Of a stretch of 64,000 nucleotides of DNA, positions 35,312 to 44,273 are shown in pieces. Numbering within the stretch: the stretch's first letter is position 1; the number at the start of each line of letters is the position of its first letter. The translations under genes and the position numbers were made by a program. Origin of the DNA: Balneola vulgaris DSM 17893 (GTDB lineage: Bacteria; Bacteroidota; Rhodothermia; Balneolales; Balneolaceae); contig NZ_AQXH01000001.1 of assembly GCF_000375465.1 (NCBI RefSeq), forward strand, positions 1,077,212 through 1,141,211. Reading direction: 5' to 3'. Below the pieces are notes generated by a model. That model searched no databases. It was not told the DNA's origin and worked only from the letters and a program-made list of their open reading frames with translations.

Positions 35312-36875
35312 AAAACTCACATGTCAAATCATCTTCAAAATTTATACATACTTTTTTTGAAGTAGTTCTTAGATTAAATCCTTCACAAAACTGGTAGTCT
35401 TCCATATTTAATTTAATATTCTTCCCCTCTAATAAAATTTTTACTATATCATTTAATACTATCTCTGTTCCTTTAATACTTATAGTTGTATCAGGATGAA
35501 AATGTATATATGAGGTCCCCGTTTTATTTTTTCCAATACTATCACAAATTTTGATTGTGTTATTAATAGTCTCCCATGACCTTTTATGAATTACACCAAA
35601 TCTAGCATAACCATCATTACTAGCTAAAATCTTATTTTCTGCATCTATATTAATTGTAGTTTTTGCTCTTTTTCCCACTCGAAAACCACCCCAAATATCA
35701 CTTTGATTGGTATCTCTAATTACTACTGTATTATGAAAAGCGGTACTTCTCTCAATTCTCCTCTGATTATTTTTTTCATAAGTAGATATACCGCAATCTA
35801 CTATCATTGGTTCGCCTTGGTAATACATAACATATGATAAAGCATCTGCGTGTGCGTGCCCTGGTTGATAGGTAGGAGCAATATTCCCCACATCTGCAAT
35901 AAGTTCAAAATTATCAGACACTAATTTTCTATAGCCTGAATCTGATAGAGTTATTTTACTTGGAGTAAAACCTTGTTGTTTTGCATACTCCATTATAATG
36001 GTAGGCGAAAGAGCTTGACCGCTTACACTATCGTTAAACATTGGTATATCTCCATTACCAAACATTAATGTATACAGCCAATTCACCATTTTTTGAATTA
36101 CACTTTTTAACTTCTGTTCAACATCCTGAAGTTTATGCTCATTATTCCGTAGTAAATTATAGCTGTCTAAAGCTCGTTGTAAGATAATTAAATGATACAT
36201 GGGCGAGAGTTCGAAATGTGCCCCATCCTCCAGTATCTGTTCCTCTAACTCAGCCATAAGTATTTTTCTAGCAAGCTTTATCAATTTTTTGTCTTGAAAA
36301 AAAACAGCACCAAAAAGCAACGAAAACCCGTTTTCAAGTAAATGATTCCCTAACAAATGATACTCTATTTTTTTAGTGAGCACTTGGTACTGAGCATAAA
36401 TCGAATTAACTACATCTATAGGGTATTTATCTTCGACTGCAAGAAATTTGATCCAATTAATTGTTCGAAGGGAAATTGGATAGGGATCTAATCCTTCTGA
36501 ACGAGAATGAGGCTGATCATTGAAATCATCAATCAATTGCTTCCCGGTTTTCCAATCCATTTCAGGTTGATGCAGGAAATCAAAATAATTCAGATGATAG
36601 GCCCAAAGTTTTCCATAATCTGAATAATTCCAATCGATCTTACTTTTAAACATTTGATTTAGATTCAAAAATTGGAACTGATTTTTGCCTAGGTAATGAA
36701 CGTATTGCTCAGGAAACGAGCAAAGCTGTATTTTCTGATACTTTGGTGCCTTAATTCCATCAGGATACTGCGTAGGGAAAAATTTATTTTTAAGCCTATA
36801 CCATACTTGATATCGTATTTGAATAAACTTTAGCTCTTTTAGAGTAAAATAGTACCTTAATAGTTTGTGTATCAC
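35304..36875 (-). CDS. heparinase II/III-like protein of a polysaccharide locus
   Basis: A 523-residue protein with an alpha-toroid N-terminal half (about 60-320; WAYHLNYFDFLHQ, LLGNHLLENGFSLLFGA, and ELSPMYHLIILQRALD). A beta-sandwich C-terminal half follows, with the family segments GHAHADALSY, IVDCGISTYEKN and RSTAFHNTVVI. Heparinase II/III-fold lyases cut uronic-acid polysaccharides. Homologues inside biosynthesis loci, next to WbuB-type glycosyltransferases, have no clear signal peptide and may edit or epimerise the glycan instead. No signal peptide is visible here. The catalytic His/Tyr set cannot be checked fully by eye. Confidence 0.8.
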   Translation of the reverse strand: MIHKLLRYYFTLKELKFIQIRYQVWYRLKNKFFPTQYPDGIKAPKYQKIQLCSFPEQYVHYLGKNQFQFLNLNQMFKSKIDWNYSDYGKLWAYHLNYFDFLHQPEMDWKTGKQLIDDFNDQPHSRSEGLDPYPISLRTINWIKFLAVEDKYPIDVVNSIYAQYQVLTKKIEYHLLGNHLLENGFSLLFGAVFFQDKKLIKLARKILMAELEEQILEDGAHFELSPMYHLIILQRALDSYNLLRNNEHKLQDVEQKLKSVIQKMVNWLYTLMFGNGDIPMFNDSVSGQALSPTIIMEYAKQQGFTPSKITLSDSGYRKLVSDNFELIADVGNIAPTYQPGHAHADALSYVMYYQGEPMIVDCGISTYEKNNQRRIERSTAFHNTVVIRDTNQSDIWGGFRVGKRAKTTINIDAENKILASNDGYARFGVIHKRSWETINNTIKICDSIGKNKTGTSYIHFHPDTTISIKGTEIVLNDIVKILLEGKNIKLNMEDYQFCEGFNLRTTSKKVCINFEDDLTCEFYE

Positions 36876-36899
36876 ATTTCAATTATTTTTCTGCAACAA

Positions 36900-37991
36900 T
36901 CATGCAAACAAAGTTAATAATTGATTTACAATTCTAGTTGACGTTTTTCCATCCCATAGTTCTGGAATACTTCCACTTTTCCAGTTTCCTGAAAATAATT
37001 TCTCCATGGCAGGTTTAATTGCTTTCGGATTTACTCCTAATAACTCGTTCGTTCCTAGAGTAACTGTTTCTGGCCTTTCAGTACTATCTCTTAAAGTCAT
37101 ACATGGGATTCCCATTACCGTAGTTTCTTCTGTAATTCCACCAGAATCTGTGATAACTGCCAGAGAATTCTCTACTAAATAATTGAATTCTAGGTAACCT
37201 AAGGGCTCGACCATATGTAGTCGATCATAACTAATTCCAAGATTTTTTAAAATCTTTGCCGTTCGAGGATGAACAGGAAATACCAGTGGTATATCTTGAG
37301 TATTATTCATGATTTCATCCATCAACGACTTCAGAATTTCTTCTTCATCTACATTCGAAGGACGATGAAGTGTCATTACTATATATTTACCTTTTTCAAG
37401 ACCAACTTCATTCCATACCGAAGGTTTCTGAAACCTTGGCCGGTGCTTTAGTAATGTATCAATCATTACATTCCCTACGAAGAAAATACGCTCATCTTCC
37501 ACACCGCTATTTTTCAAGTTGGAATTTGCCACATCTGAAGTGGTGAAAAAATAATTAGTCACTGCGTCCGTAGCCAACCGATTAATTTCCTCAGGCATCT
37601 TCCAATCACCCGATCGAATTCCTGCTTCCACATGAGCTACAGGAATATGCATTTTTTGTGCTGTAATTGCACAGGCCATAGTAGAGGTTACATCCCCCAC
37701 AACTAAGCATAGATCAGACGGTTTATCCATAAGCAATTTCTCATATCCAATCATAATGGATGCAGTTTGCTCAGCCTGAGTACCGCCTCCGGCACCAAGA
37801 TTTTCGTTGGGTGCAGGAATACCGAGTTGTTCAAAAAAGGAACCACTCATATTTTTATCATAATGTTGACCAGTATGGATTAATCTGAAACTGATCTTAA
37901 CATCCTTTTTTTGTTCTTCCTTAATGGCATCTATAATCGGAGCAATCTTCATAAAGTTTGGTCTAGCTCCAGCTATTAAATCTATTAACAT
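36900..37991 (-). CDS. wecB: UDP-HexNAc 2-epimerase, non-hydrolysing (WecB/WbpI-like)
   Basis: Start at 37991 (MLIDLIAGARPNFMK), since that Met gives the usual short family N-terminus; an ATG seven codons upstream overlaps the previous gene. The 363-residue GT-B-like enzyme contains ARPNFMKIAPII, HTGQHYD, VGDVTSTMACA, HVEAGIRSGDW with following PEEINR, and ITDSGGITEETTVMG, all 2-epimerase landmarks. It could be WecB (UDP-GlcNAc to UDP-ManNAc) or WbpI (epimerising the diacetamido-uronic acid). With WbpA, B, D and E in the same locus, WbpI is a good possibility. Confidence 0.85.
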   Translation of the reverse strand: MLIDLIAGARPNFMKIAPIIDAIKEEQKKDVKISFRLIHTGQHYDKNMSGSFFEQLGIPAPNENLGAGGGTQAEQTASIMIGYEKLLMDKPSDLCLVVGDVTSTMACAITAQKMHIPVAHVEAGIRSGDWKMPEEINRLATDAVTNYFFTTSDVANSNLKNSGVEDERIFFVGNVMIDTLLKHRPRFQKPSVWNEVGLEKGKYIVMTLHRPSNVDEEEILKSLMDEIMNNTQDIPLVFPVHPRTAKILKNLGISYDRLHMVEPLGYLEFNYLVENSLAVITDSGGITEETTVMGIPCMTLRDSTERPETVTLGTNELLGVNPKAIKPAMEKLFSGNWKSGSIPELWDGKTSTRIVNQLLTLFA

Positions 37992-37992
37992 G

Positions 37993-40119
37993 TTATACTT
38001 TTTTGGTTTCATTAGTGAGTAATGAATCTATTGCAGCAAAAGATGCCTTTGTAGTATTCACAATCTCATCAAAAGGTATTATTGGTGCCAGTCCTTTTTC
38101 CCATTGTTCTATTAACAAATTAAACTGATTAAAATGACCTTTATCCTGTTTAGTTTTAAGTAATTTAGAACTCAGTCCCTTAGAGTACCCATAACCATCA
38201 AGTCGTCGGAAGTTATCTAAAATGAGGTTCTTATTTTGATAATAAACCTCAACCCTTTCTTTAGAATATGACTTATGACCATTGGCAAAGTAATTTATTA
38301 CTCCTAGTGAGCCATTTTCATACTTTAAATGAATAGAGGCATTGTCAGTATTTATTTTTGGATCAACACCCAAAGCCTTCATATTAACTTCTACTATTTT
38401 TGACCCCGTTAAACAAGTTATCAAGTCTATATAATGACAAGCTTCACCAATAATTCTTCCCCCACCAGAATTCATATCATGTACCCATACTTCTGGAGGA
38501 ATAAATCCTGCATTCATTGTTGCGATTACATTCATTGGACCCGGCTCATTACCTAAGAGTTTTTTCATCTTTAAGATATGAGGCGAAAATCGTCTATTGA
38601 ATCCAACTATTACAGATTTGTTGTTTTTTTCTACTGCAGAAATGATCTCGTTAAGTTCATCTGATTTTAATGCCAATGGTTTTTCAACAAAAACATCTTT
38701 CCCCGCATTTAATGCCTGAATGGTCATTCCAGCGTGTAAATTATGCTGAGTTGTAATAACAACATGATTCACCTCACTATCTGCTAAAACCTCATCAAAC
38801 GATGTTGAACTAATAGGTACATTATATTTTTTTGCAAGAGATGTAGATGATAGGCCTCCAGAACTTAAAACATATTTAATGTCTGCATTTGTATTTTTCA
38901 ATGCAGGCATTATCATAGCTTGTGTAAAATTTCCAGCACCTATTACAGCGATTTTACCTGAAGATTTTTCTGTATTAGTTAAAGAGACTTTTACAGACCG
39001 ATTAATCTCTACACTTTCAACTGGATATTGTAATATTGAGGCAATCGAACCTTTTGCATTCATATCACCATAAATTGATAAATAGTCTTCTAATACTACT
39101 TCTTCAGTAATAAGAGACTTTACATCAAGATTTCCATTTTCAATTGCCTCAAGAATAGCCTGAAAATTTCTATTTTCTGTCCATCGAACAAATGGAAGCG
39201 GATAATCATGCCCACTTTGCTCATAATTAGAATCATACCTGCCTGGGCCATAAGAACAACTTACTTGAAAGGTGAGCTCTTTTTCATAAAAATCAGCCCT
39301 TTCTATATTTAATCCAATTACACCCACCAATACAATACGGCCTCGCTTACGAGACATATTCGCAGCTTGCTTAATGATCTGATTTGATGGAGCAGAAGCA
39401 GTGATTATTACTCCATCACAACCAATTTGACCTGTAAGTTCATTTACCGAATTTACAGGGTCAGAATTTAAAGGGTTCAATGCTTCAACTCCATAGCTTT
39501 TGGCTCTATCAACTTTATCCTGATCAAGATCTATACCAATAACATTACAGCCATTAGCTTTTAACAATTGAACAGTTATAAGTCCTATCAAACCCAATCC
39601 AATTACTACAATGGTTTCACCGAATGTAGGCCTTACTAATCTAACCCCTTGTAAACCAATAGCTCCAACAACTGTAAAAGAGGCTTCATCAAAACTAACA
39701 TTATCAGGAATTTTTGCTACTAAGTTCTTAGGAACGGCCACAAACTCGGCATGATTACCATTAGAAACAACTCTATCACCAACTTTGAATTCTGTTACTC
39801 CATTTCCTACTTCAACAACAGTTCCTGCCTGACTGTATCCCAATGGTAGTGGAGTTCCTAATTTTCTAAAAACGGCTTCCACTGTGGGTTGAATTCCATC
39901 CGTTTTCATTTTATTGATAACATCTTTAACACGATCAGGCTGTTGACGTGCTTTATCAATTAAATTTGCTTGACCAAAATTGACTAGCATTTTCTCTGTA
40001 CCAAGAGAAACTAAACTACGGTGAGTTTTTATTAGTACCTTACCAGAGCCTACACGAGGGACCGGTACTTCTTCTAAAATCGTGTCACCGGATTTGAGGT
40101 CTTGAATGATTTGTTTCAT
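37993..40119 (-). CDS. bi-domain oxidoreductase: alcohol-dehydrogenase-like plus Gfo/Idh/MocA
   Basis: A 708-residue fusion. Residues 1-350 form a medium-chain dehydrogenase (GSGKVLIKTHRSLVSLGTEK, AGTVVEVGNGVTEFKVGDRV, VVIGLGLIGLITVQLLKANG) without an obvious structural zinc Cys cluster. Residues about 385-690 form a Gfo/Idh/MocA domain (IAVIGAGNFTQAMIMPAL and VFVEKPLAL), with an EACHYIDLIT motif. Such bi-domain proteins are common in Bacteroidota and other surface-polysaccharide loci with heparinase-like genes; their reaction is not established. One base separates its stop from the downstream epimerase start. Confidence 0.8.
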   Translation of the reverse strand: MKQIIQDLKSGDTILEEVPVPRVGSGKVLIKTHRSLVSLGTEKMLVNFGQANLIDKARQQPDRVKDVINKMKTDGIQPTVEAVFRKLGTPLPLGYSQAGTVVEVGNGVTEFKVGDRVVSNGNHAEFVAVPKNLVAKIPDNVSFDEASFTVVGAIGLQGVRLVRPTFGETIVVIGLGLIGLITVQLLKANGCNVIGIDLDQDKVDRAKSYGVEALNPLNSDPVNSVNELTGQIGCDGVIITASAPSNQIIKQAANMSRKRGRIVLVGVIGLNIERADFYEKELTFQVSCSYGPGRYDSNYEQSGHDYPLPFVRWTENRNFQAILEAIENGNLDVKSLITEEVVLEDYLSIYGDMNAKGSIASILQYPVESVEINRSVKVSLTNTEKSSGKIAVIGAGNFTQAMIMPALKNTNADIKYVLSSGGLSSTSLAKKYNVPISSTSFDEVLADSEVNHVVITTQHNLHAGMTIQALNAGKDVFVEKPLALKSDELNEIISAVEKNNKSVIVGFNRRFSPHILKMKKLLGNEPGPMNVIATMNAGFIPPEVWVHDMNSGGGRIIGEACHYIDLITCLTGSKIVEVNMKALGVDPKINTDNASIHLKYENGSLGVINYFANGHKSYSKERVEVYYQNKNLILDNFRRLDGYGYSKGLSSKLLKTKQDKGHFNQFNLLIEQWEKGLAPIIPFDEIVNTTKASFAAIDSLLTNETKKV

Positions 40120-41232
40120 TTATAAATTTCTTGATAGTTCAATTTCTTTTTCTGTGACTTGATTATTTACCATTTCTGTGATGTATAACATAAGCTCAGT
40201 GGATGCTATAACTTCACTTAGATCTCTGTTATCTTCCTCAAAAGGTTGCATTACTGAACGTTTATGACCTACATCTTTTGGCCAATATCTCTTTTTATAC
40301 AAATTTTCCTCATCCCAAATAGTAAGTTTTCTGAAGTCATCAATCTTTGCAATTATTGTATCATATTGAAAATTAATTGTCTCATTAATCCCTTCAAATG
40401 GCTCAGATCGCGCAGTAATGGTAATGGATGTTAAATCTCCCTCGAGAGTTGTTATTGAAATAGTAATATTATCATCTGGTTCTTCATTATTGGAATAGGC
40501 AATTTGTACCTTATAATTTTTAGGAATATATCCTCTCCAATTATACATATTAATCATTAAATCTAACCAGTGGCCCACATTGCCGCATATCCTAGTACCT
40601 TCTTCCTTGTTTCGATACCAATGATTTCCCGGTATGTCATGAGCTGAAACAAAACAATTTATAGAAAATTTTTCTTTATTATTTTGTTTACCCAAAACCT
40701 GATTTTTTATTGTCTGTACAGCTGATGAGTAAGGTCTATTATAACCTGCGTAAAATTTACCTTTGCTGCACTTAATGCTTTGAATTAACGCATCAAACTG
40801 AGAAAAATTTACTGATATTGGTTTTTCACAATAGACATTGATGTCTTTGTTTAAATAATTTATTGCATATTCAGTATGTGAAAAATGATTTGATGCGATA
40901 TAAACAATTTTAGGATTATAGCTATAAATTTGGCTTTTAGTTAAAACTGTATTTTTTACCCTATAGACATAGCTTAAAGTATTAGTTTTGTTTTCATCAA
41001 TATCAAAACAAAATAGTAACCGGTTTACAAATGATCTTGAAAGAAAAAATGCTATGGTAGAAAATTGAAATTGACCGCATCCAATTAAACCTATATCAGG
41101 TTTATTTAAAAAATAAAAGGATCTAAAATACTTTGTTCTTAATCTCCCGACTAATTTATAAAATGTGCGTGTAGCTCCATATATACCAGTATATCTAATT
41201 AATTTTTTTAAATATATAAGATTTGATTTCAT
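40120..41232 (-). CDS. Gfo/Idh/MocA-family oxidoreductase
   Basis: A 370-residue protein with an N-terminal basic/hydrophobic extension (about 1-45), then a Rossmann start GLIGCGQFQFSTIAFFL. The family catalytic Lys lies in VYCEKPISVN, followed by AGYNRPYSS and NVGHWLDLMINM. It abuts the bi-domain gene with no gap and may form a pair with it: the neighbour's C-terminal half is homologous. The substrate is probably a nucleotide sugar or glycan intermediate. The divergent N-terminal extension is unusual for the family. Confidence 0.75.
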   Translation of the reverse strand: MKSNLIYLKKLIRYTGIYGATRTFYKLVGRLRTKYFRSFYFLNKPDIGLIGCGQFQFSTIAFFLSRSFVNRLLFCFDIDENKTNTLSYVYRVKNTVLTKSQIYSYNPKIVYIASNHFSHTEYAINYLNKDINVYCEKPISVNFSQFDALIQSIKCSKGKFYAGYNRPYSSAVQTIKNQVLGKQNNKEKFSINCFVSAHDIPGNHWYRNKEEGTRICGNVGHWLDLMINMYNWRGYIPKNYKVQIAYSNNEEPDDNITISITTLEGDLTSITITARSEPFEGINETINFQYDTIIAKIDDFRKLTIWDEENLYKKRYWPKDVGHKRSVMQPFEEDNRDLSEVIASTELMLYITEMVNNQVTEKEIELSRNL

Positions 41233-41257
41233 TCAAAAAACTCATTTATTAGATAAT

Positions 41258-42031
41258 TTACTTTGTTAATTGCTGAAATATCTCTCTCTTCTGTTCAATA
41301 GTCGGATAATTAATTAACACTGCCCTGAATTTGCCTCTAAATACAAAAAGACTTCCTGCAGCAACACCAATAATGCCAAATTCATTTATTAGTTCTTTAA
41401 TGTCATTATAAGAACCTGCTCCACCAATAATTGTTAAAGGTAAATTAGTATTCTCTCTAATTTTCCTTACCAGATCTAAATCATAACCAGACATAGTTCC
41501 TTCCTTATCAATTGAATTTATCACAAGCTCACCAACACCTATATCTTTTAAACCTGCAACAAATTTAAAAATATCAATATTGGATTTCTTTTCTCCATTA
41601 CAAGTTCTTAAATGGTATCCAGAGAATGTTGATTTTTTCACATCAAGAACTGCTACAACGCTTTGACTTCCTACTTCTTCAGATACTTCAGACAGTATTT
41701 CAGGGCTTTCTAGTGTTAGAGATCCAAAAGCAACTTTTTCAACACCTAGATCAAATATTCGGCTTGCCTGATCTTTATTCTTAATGCCCCCCCCATAACA
41801 AAGCGGCATACGACATTCAGATGCAATTTTCTCGATTAATCCATAATTAGGTTCCTTACCTTTTACTGTGGCATCGATATCTAGGACCATGATCTCATCC
41901 ACATACTTTTCATTGAATATCCTTACAACATTTATCGGATCACCAATATATTTTGGATCTTTAAAGCGTGTGGTTTTATATACACCTTCATTATGAATTA
42001 GAAGAGTAGGTATAATTCTTGGGTTAAGCAT
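41258..42031 (-). CDS. HisF-like subunit of a sugar-amidating glutaminase system
   Basis: A 257-residue TIM barrel of the HisF family (RIIPTLLIH, DIDATVKGKEPNYGLI, CYGGGIKN, VAFGSLTLESPE, VVAVLDVKKS, GGAGSYNDI). The canonical N-terminal catalytic Asp of histidine-pathway HisF (in CLDVKDGR) is replaced by Leu at position 11. No other histidine genes are present. The gene is adjacent to HisH-like and WbpG-like genes. Together these mark the paralogue that channels ammonia for sugar amidation (WbpH/HisF2-type, as in Pseudomonas O-antigen synthesis), giving an acetamidino group. Confidence 0.85.
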   Translation of the reverse strand: MLNPRIIPTLLIHNEGVYKTTRFKDPKYIGDPINVVRIFNEKYVDEIMVLDIDATVKGKEPNYGLIEKIASECRMPLCYGGGIKNKDQASRIFDLGVEKVAFGSLTLESPEILSEVSEEVGSQSVVAVLDVKKSTFSGYHLRTCNGEKKSNIDIFKFVAGLKDIGVGELVINSIDKEGTMSGYDLDLVRKIRENTNLPLTIIGGAGSYNDIKELINEFGIIGVAAGSLFVFRGKFRAVLINYPTIEQKREIFQQLTK

Positions 42032-42032
42032 T

Positions 42033-42647
42033 CTAAATATTTGAATAATTTTTTAACAATTGAATCCCATTATCATGGCTTTTCTCAGGATGAAATTGTA
42101 CTCCGTAAATGTTATTTGTATTAACTGCACAACAAAATTTATCTCCATAAACCACACTTGCCATACAATTTGAATTTACTTTGTTTTCAAAGTAATAGGA
42201 GTGTAAAAAATAAAAGCGCGCTTCTTCAGGAATATTATGAAACAGAGGGTCTTCAATTTTATTAATTGAGTTCCAACCCATATGAGGCAAATGGGTCTTT
42301 TGATTTAATTTATTTACATCTAATTTTTTTACCTCTCCTTCAATCCAGCCTAAACCCGGGGAATTTCCTTCTTCACTAGAATGAGCTAACATTTGCATTC
42401 CTACACAAATGCCTAAAACATCCTTCTTTTTGTTAATGATTTCAACTTCTAATGTGGGGAGTAAACCTGATGCACGCAATTTGTTCATTGCATGGTCAAA
42501 AGAGCCTACACCAGGTAATATGTATTTTTTAATTTCACTATTTATATCACATACGGAATTCACTCTAATACAAGAAATTCCAAGCCTTTTATAAATATTC
42601 TCAAATGCTTTGATATTACCGACTCCATAATCTATAATACCGATCAT
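42033..42647 (-). CDS. HisH-like glutamine amidotransferase for sugar amidation
   Basis: A class I glutaminase of 204 residues with start IGIIDYGVGNIKAFENIY, the nucleophile Cys in LGICVGMQML, and His/Glu in FHPEKS completing the triad. It releases ammonia from glutamine for the partner HisF-like barrel encoded one base downstream. It overlaps the WbpG-like gene by four bases (ATGA). The three-gene unit therefore looks like a dedicated N-acetyl sugar amidotransferase module rather than part of histidine synthesis. Confidence 0.87.
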   Translation of the reverse strand: MIGIIDYGVGNIKAFENIYKRLGISCIRVNSVCDINSEIKKYILPGVGSFDHAMNKLRASGLLPTLEVEIINKKKDVLGICVGMQMLAHSSEEGNSPGLGWIEGEVKKLDVNKLNQKTHLPHMGWNSINKIEDPLFHNIPEEARFYFLHSYYFENKVNSNCMASVVYGDKFCCAVNTNNIYGVQFHPEKSHDNGIQLLKNYSNI

Positions 42648-43789
42648 CTAAATAGCCTTTTTTCTTTACCTACCAATGATAAAACCTTTGTTCCAAGGTT
42701 TATTATCCACTTTTTATTCTTGTAATCTTTATAAGTCTTTTTGGGTAGATTAAAATAACCTTCTAGCTCTTGAGTAGTTATATTCAGTTTATTTGCTACG
42801 TATTCAAATTCATTTTTTAATGTTTTTTCATCAAGTTCGGGCTTTGAAATTCTTTCCAAAGCAGCTTCTCTGCTCATCTGACCGGTAAGAATTAATGAAG
42901 AAAAATGAGCTCTCCTTTTCTCATAACCAAAGCGTCTTGGAAGCCAATAATCTTCATAAAACCTAGTAAATCTTGACTCATGATGTTTATGTTGAAAACG
43001 TTCCCATCCGAATTTTGATTCTAAAAAGTCTTCAGCTTCTTTTTTATAGAAAGGAACCAAATCTAAAGGCTTTACAACTTCCATTCCTAATAAACCCATA
43101 TAGAAAACTCGATACCTTATGATATCTACCAATGGATAAGTATTAAGCTTTTTTCCTCCAAATTTTTGGTATATGTCTTTAAATAATGTTGAATCTACAC
43201 CTGGGCCGTATCCTCCCCACTCCATAGGTTCTCTACAACATTCAGTAGAGATATTCGAACCGGTTAATATATAATTTATATTATTTTTCCATGCAAACTT
43301 GTACATAGATGAGAAAAAGGCATAATCTTGAGGTAAATCCTGATCAGATATCCCTGATTTAAAGAAAGCAAGTTGTACATCGCGCATTTCTGACCAATCT
43401 ATAACATCTGTGAAGAGCTCGAGATTCAGGCCGTTAAGTAATTTTTCGATATTGCTAACTGCTTGTTGAGTATTCCATCCTGCATCAACATGATATACCA
43501 ATGGATTCAAACCCATTATCTCTTTTGCAACATAAACAGTATATGAACTATCCAAGCTTCCGCTTAAACCAATGATACAGTCGAATTCTTTATTCTTACG
43601 ATTCTTCTTTATTCTATCAGCTATCACTTCTAACTTGTTTAGACCTTCTTTATTTGGCAACCAAGAAGGCTCTATAACTTCTTTAAAATGATGATAATAG
43701 TCACACACACCATTTTCATCAAATTTGATATTAGGATCAGAAGTATCCATAATAGTTTTAGTACATATCTGATATTTTCGACTACTCAT
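42644..43789 (-). CDS. wbpG: N-acetyl sugar amidotransferase (WbpG-like)
   Basis: A 381-residue PP-loop enzyme, ATP-activating partner of the HisH/HisF pair. The loop is IIGLSGSLDSSYTVY (SGSLDSS). The family N-terminal zinc-like region is present in altered form: CTKT (Cys9, Thr12) and CDYY (Cys29, Tyr32) where relatives have CxxC pairs. The body fits the family (YHVDAGWNTQQAV, LTGSNISTECCREP, RFTRFYEDYWLPRRFGY). In Pseudomonas O-antigen loci this module converts an acetamido group of ManNAc3NAcA to an acetamidino group. The ATG is shared with the stop of the decayed wzy upstream (ATGA). Confidence 0.87.
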   Translation of the reverse strand: MSSRKYQICTKTIMDTSDPNIKFDENGVCDYYHHFKEVIEPSWLPNKEGLNKLEVIADRIKKNRKNKEFDCIIGLSGSLDSSYTVYVAKEIMGLNPLVYHVDAGWNTQQAVSNIEKLLNGLNLELFTDVIDWSEMRDVQLAFFKSGISDQDLPQDYAFFSSMYKFAWKNNINYILTGSNISTECCREPMEWGGYGPGVDSTLFKDIYQKFGGKKLNTYPLVDIIRYRVFYMGLLGMEVVKPLDLVPFYKKEAEDFLESKFGWERFQHKHHESRFTRFYEDYWLPRRFGYEKRRAHFSSLILTGQMSREAALERISKPELDEKTLKNEFEYVANKLNITTQELEGYFNLPKKTYKDYKNKKWIINLGTKVLSLVGKEKRLFR

Positions 43790-44273
43790 AAATCAATTTT
43801 TATAATTATTTTTCTTAATAATAAGACTCCAAATAATGTAAAAATGCCATTATTTATTATGCTTACTGGCGATCCGTTTACAAATATGGACAAATAGAAA
43901 AATATATAACCATAGGTTAAGCAACGTACTACAGTTCTCTATTTAGTTAACATTCTTTTGTATAAATAAGCGTATAAGAATCCTTTGATACTATATACAA
44001 CAAAGATACCAATAAGTCCTCCATTATAATATGTAGAACCAAGGAATGTTGGTGGAGCTATGCCCCTGTCAGTCCCATAAATTAGCTTAAATATAAAATA
44101 AGAAATAGCATTACCTCTCACACCTGGCAAAATACCTAAAGTAGTATTCCACCAATCTGAGAACCAAACTATTTCATGGGTGTAAAATACCTAAAACCTA
44201 CAATACCTCCCAATGGATTATTTATAAACATTCATTTATAATTCCAGACAAAGATGAATCTATTTTAATTGAA
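43786..44273 (-). pseudogene. decayed 3' end of an O-antigen polymerase (wzy) gene
   Basis: Reading upstream from 43786, one frame gives a typical Wzy C-terminus: VFYTHEIVWFSDWWN, then TLGILPGVRGNA, APPTFLGSTYYNGGLIGIFV and, after an in-frame TAG at 43939-43941, YIFFYLSIFVNGSPVSII to the TGA at 43786-43788. The TGA overlaps the wbpG ATG as ATGA, so it was once the coupled upstream gene. Above about 44178 the protein-like text continues in a second frame (NNPLGGIVGFRYFTPM). Above about 44231 it continues in a third (KIDSSLSGIINECL), so there are at least two frameshifts. The N-terminal three quarters are missing where the intact polymerase-like gene begins at 44274. Confidence 0.75.

Noticed and set aside
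41258-42647. Histidine biosynthesis hisH-hisF
   Set aside because: There are no other his genes, the HisF catalytic Asp11 is replaced, and there is direct coupling to WbpG. A sugar-amidation role is favoured.
43688-43897. 69-codon plus-strand frame
   Set aside because: It is antisense to the wbpG start and the wzy remnant; no support.
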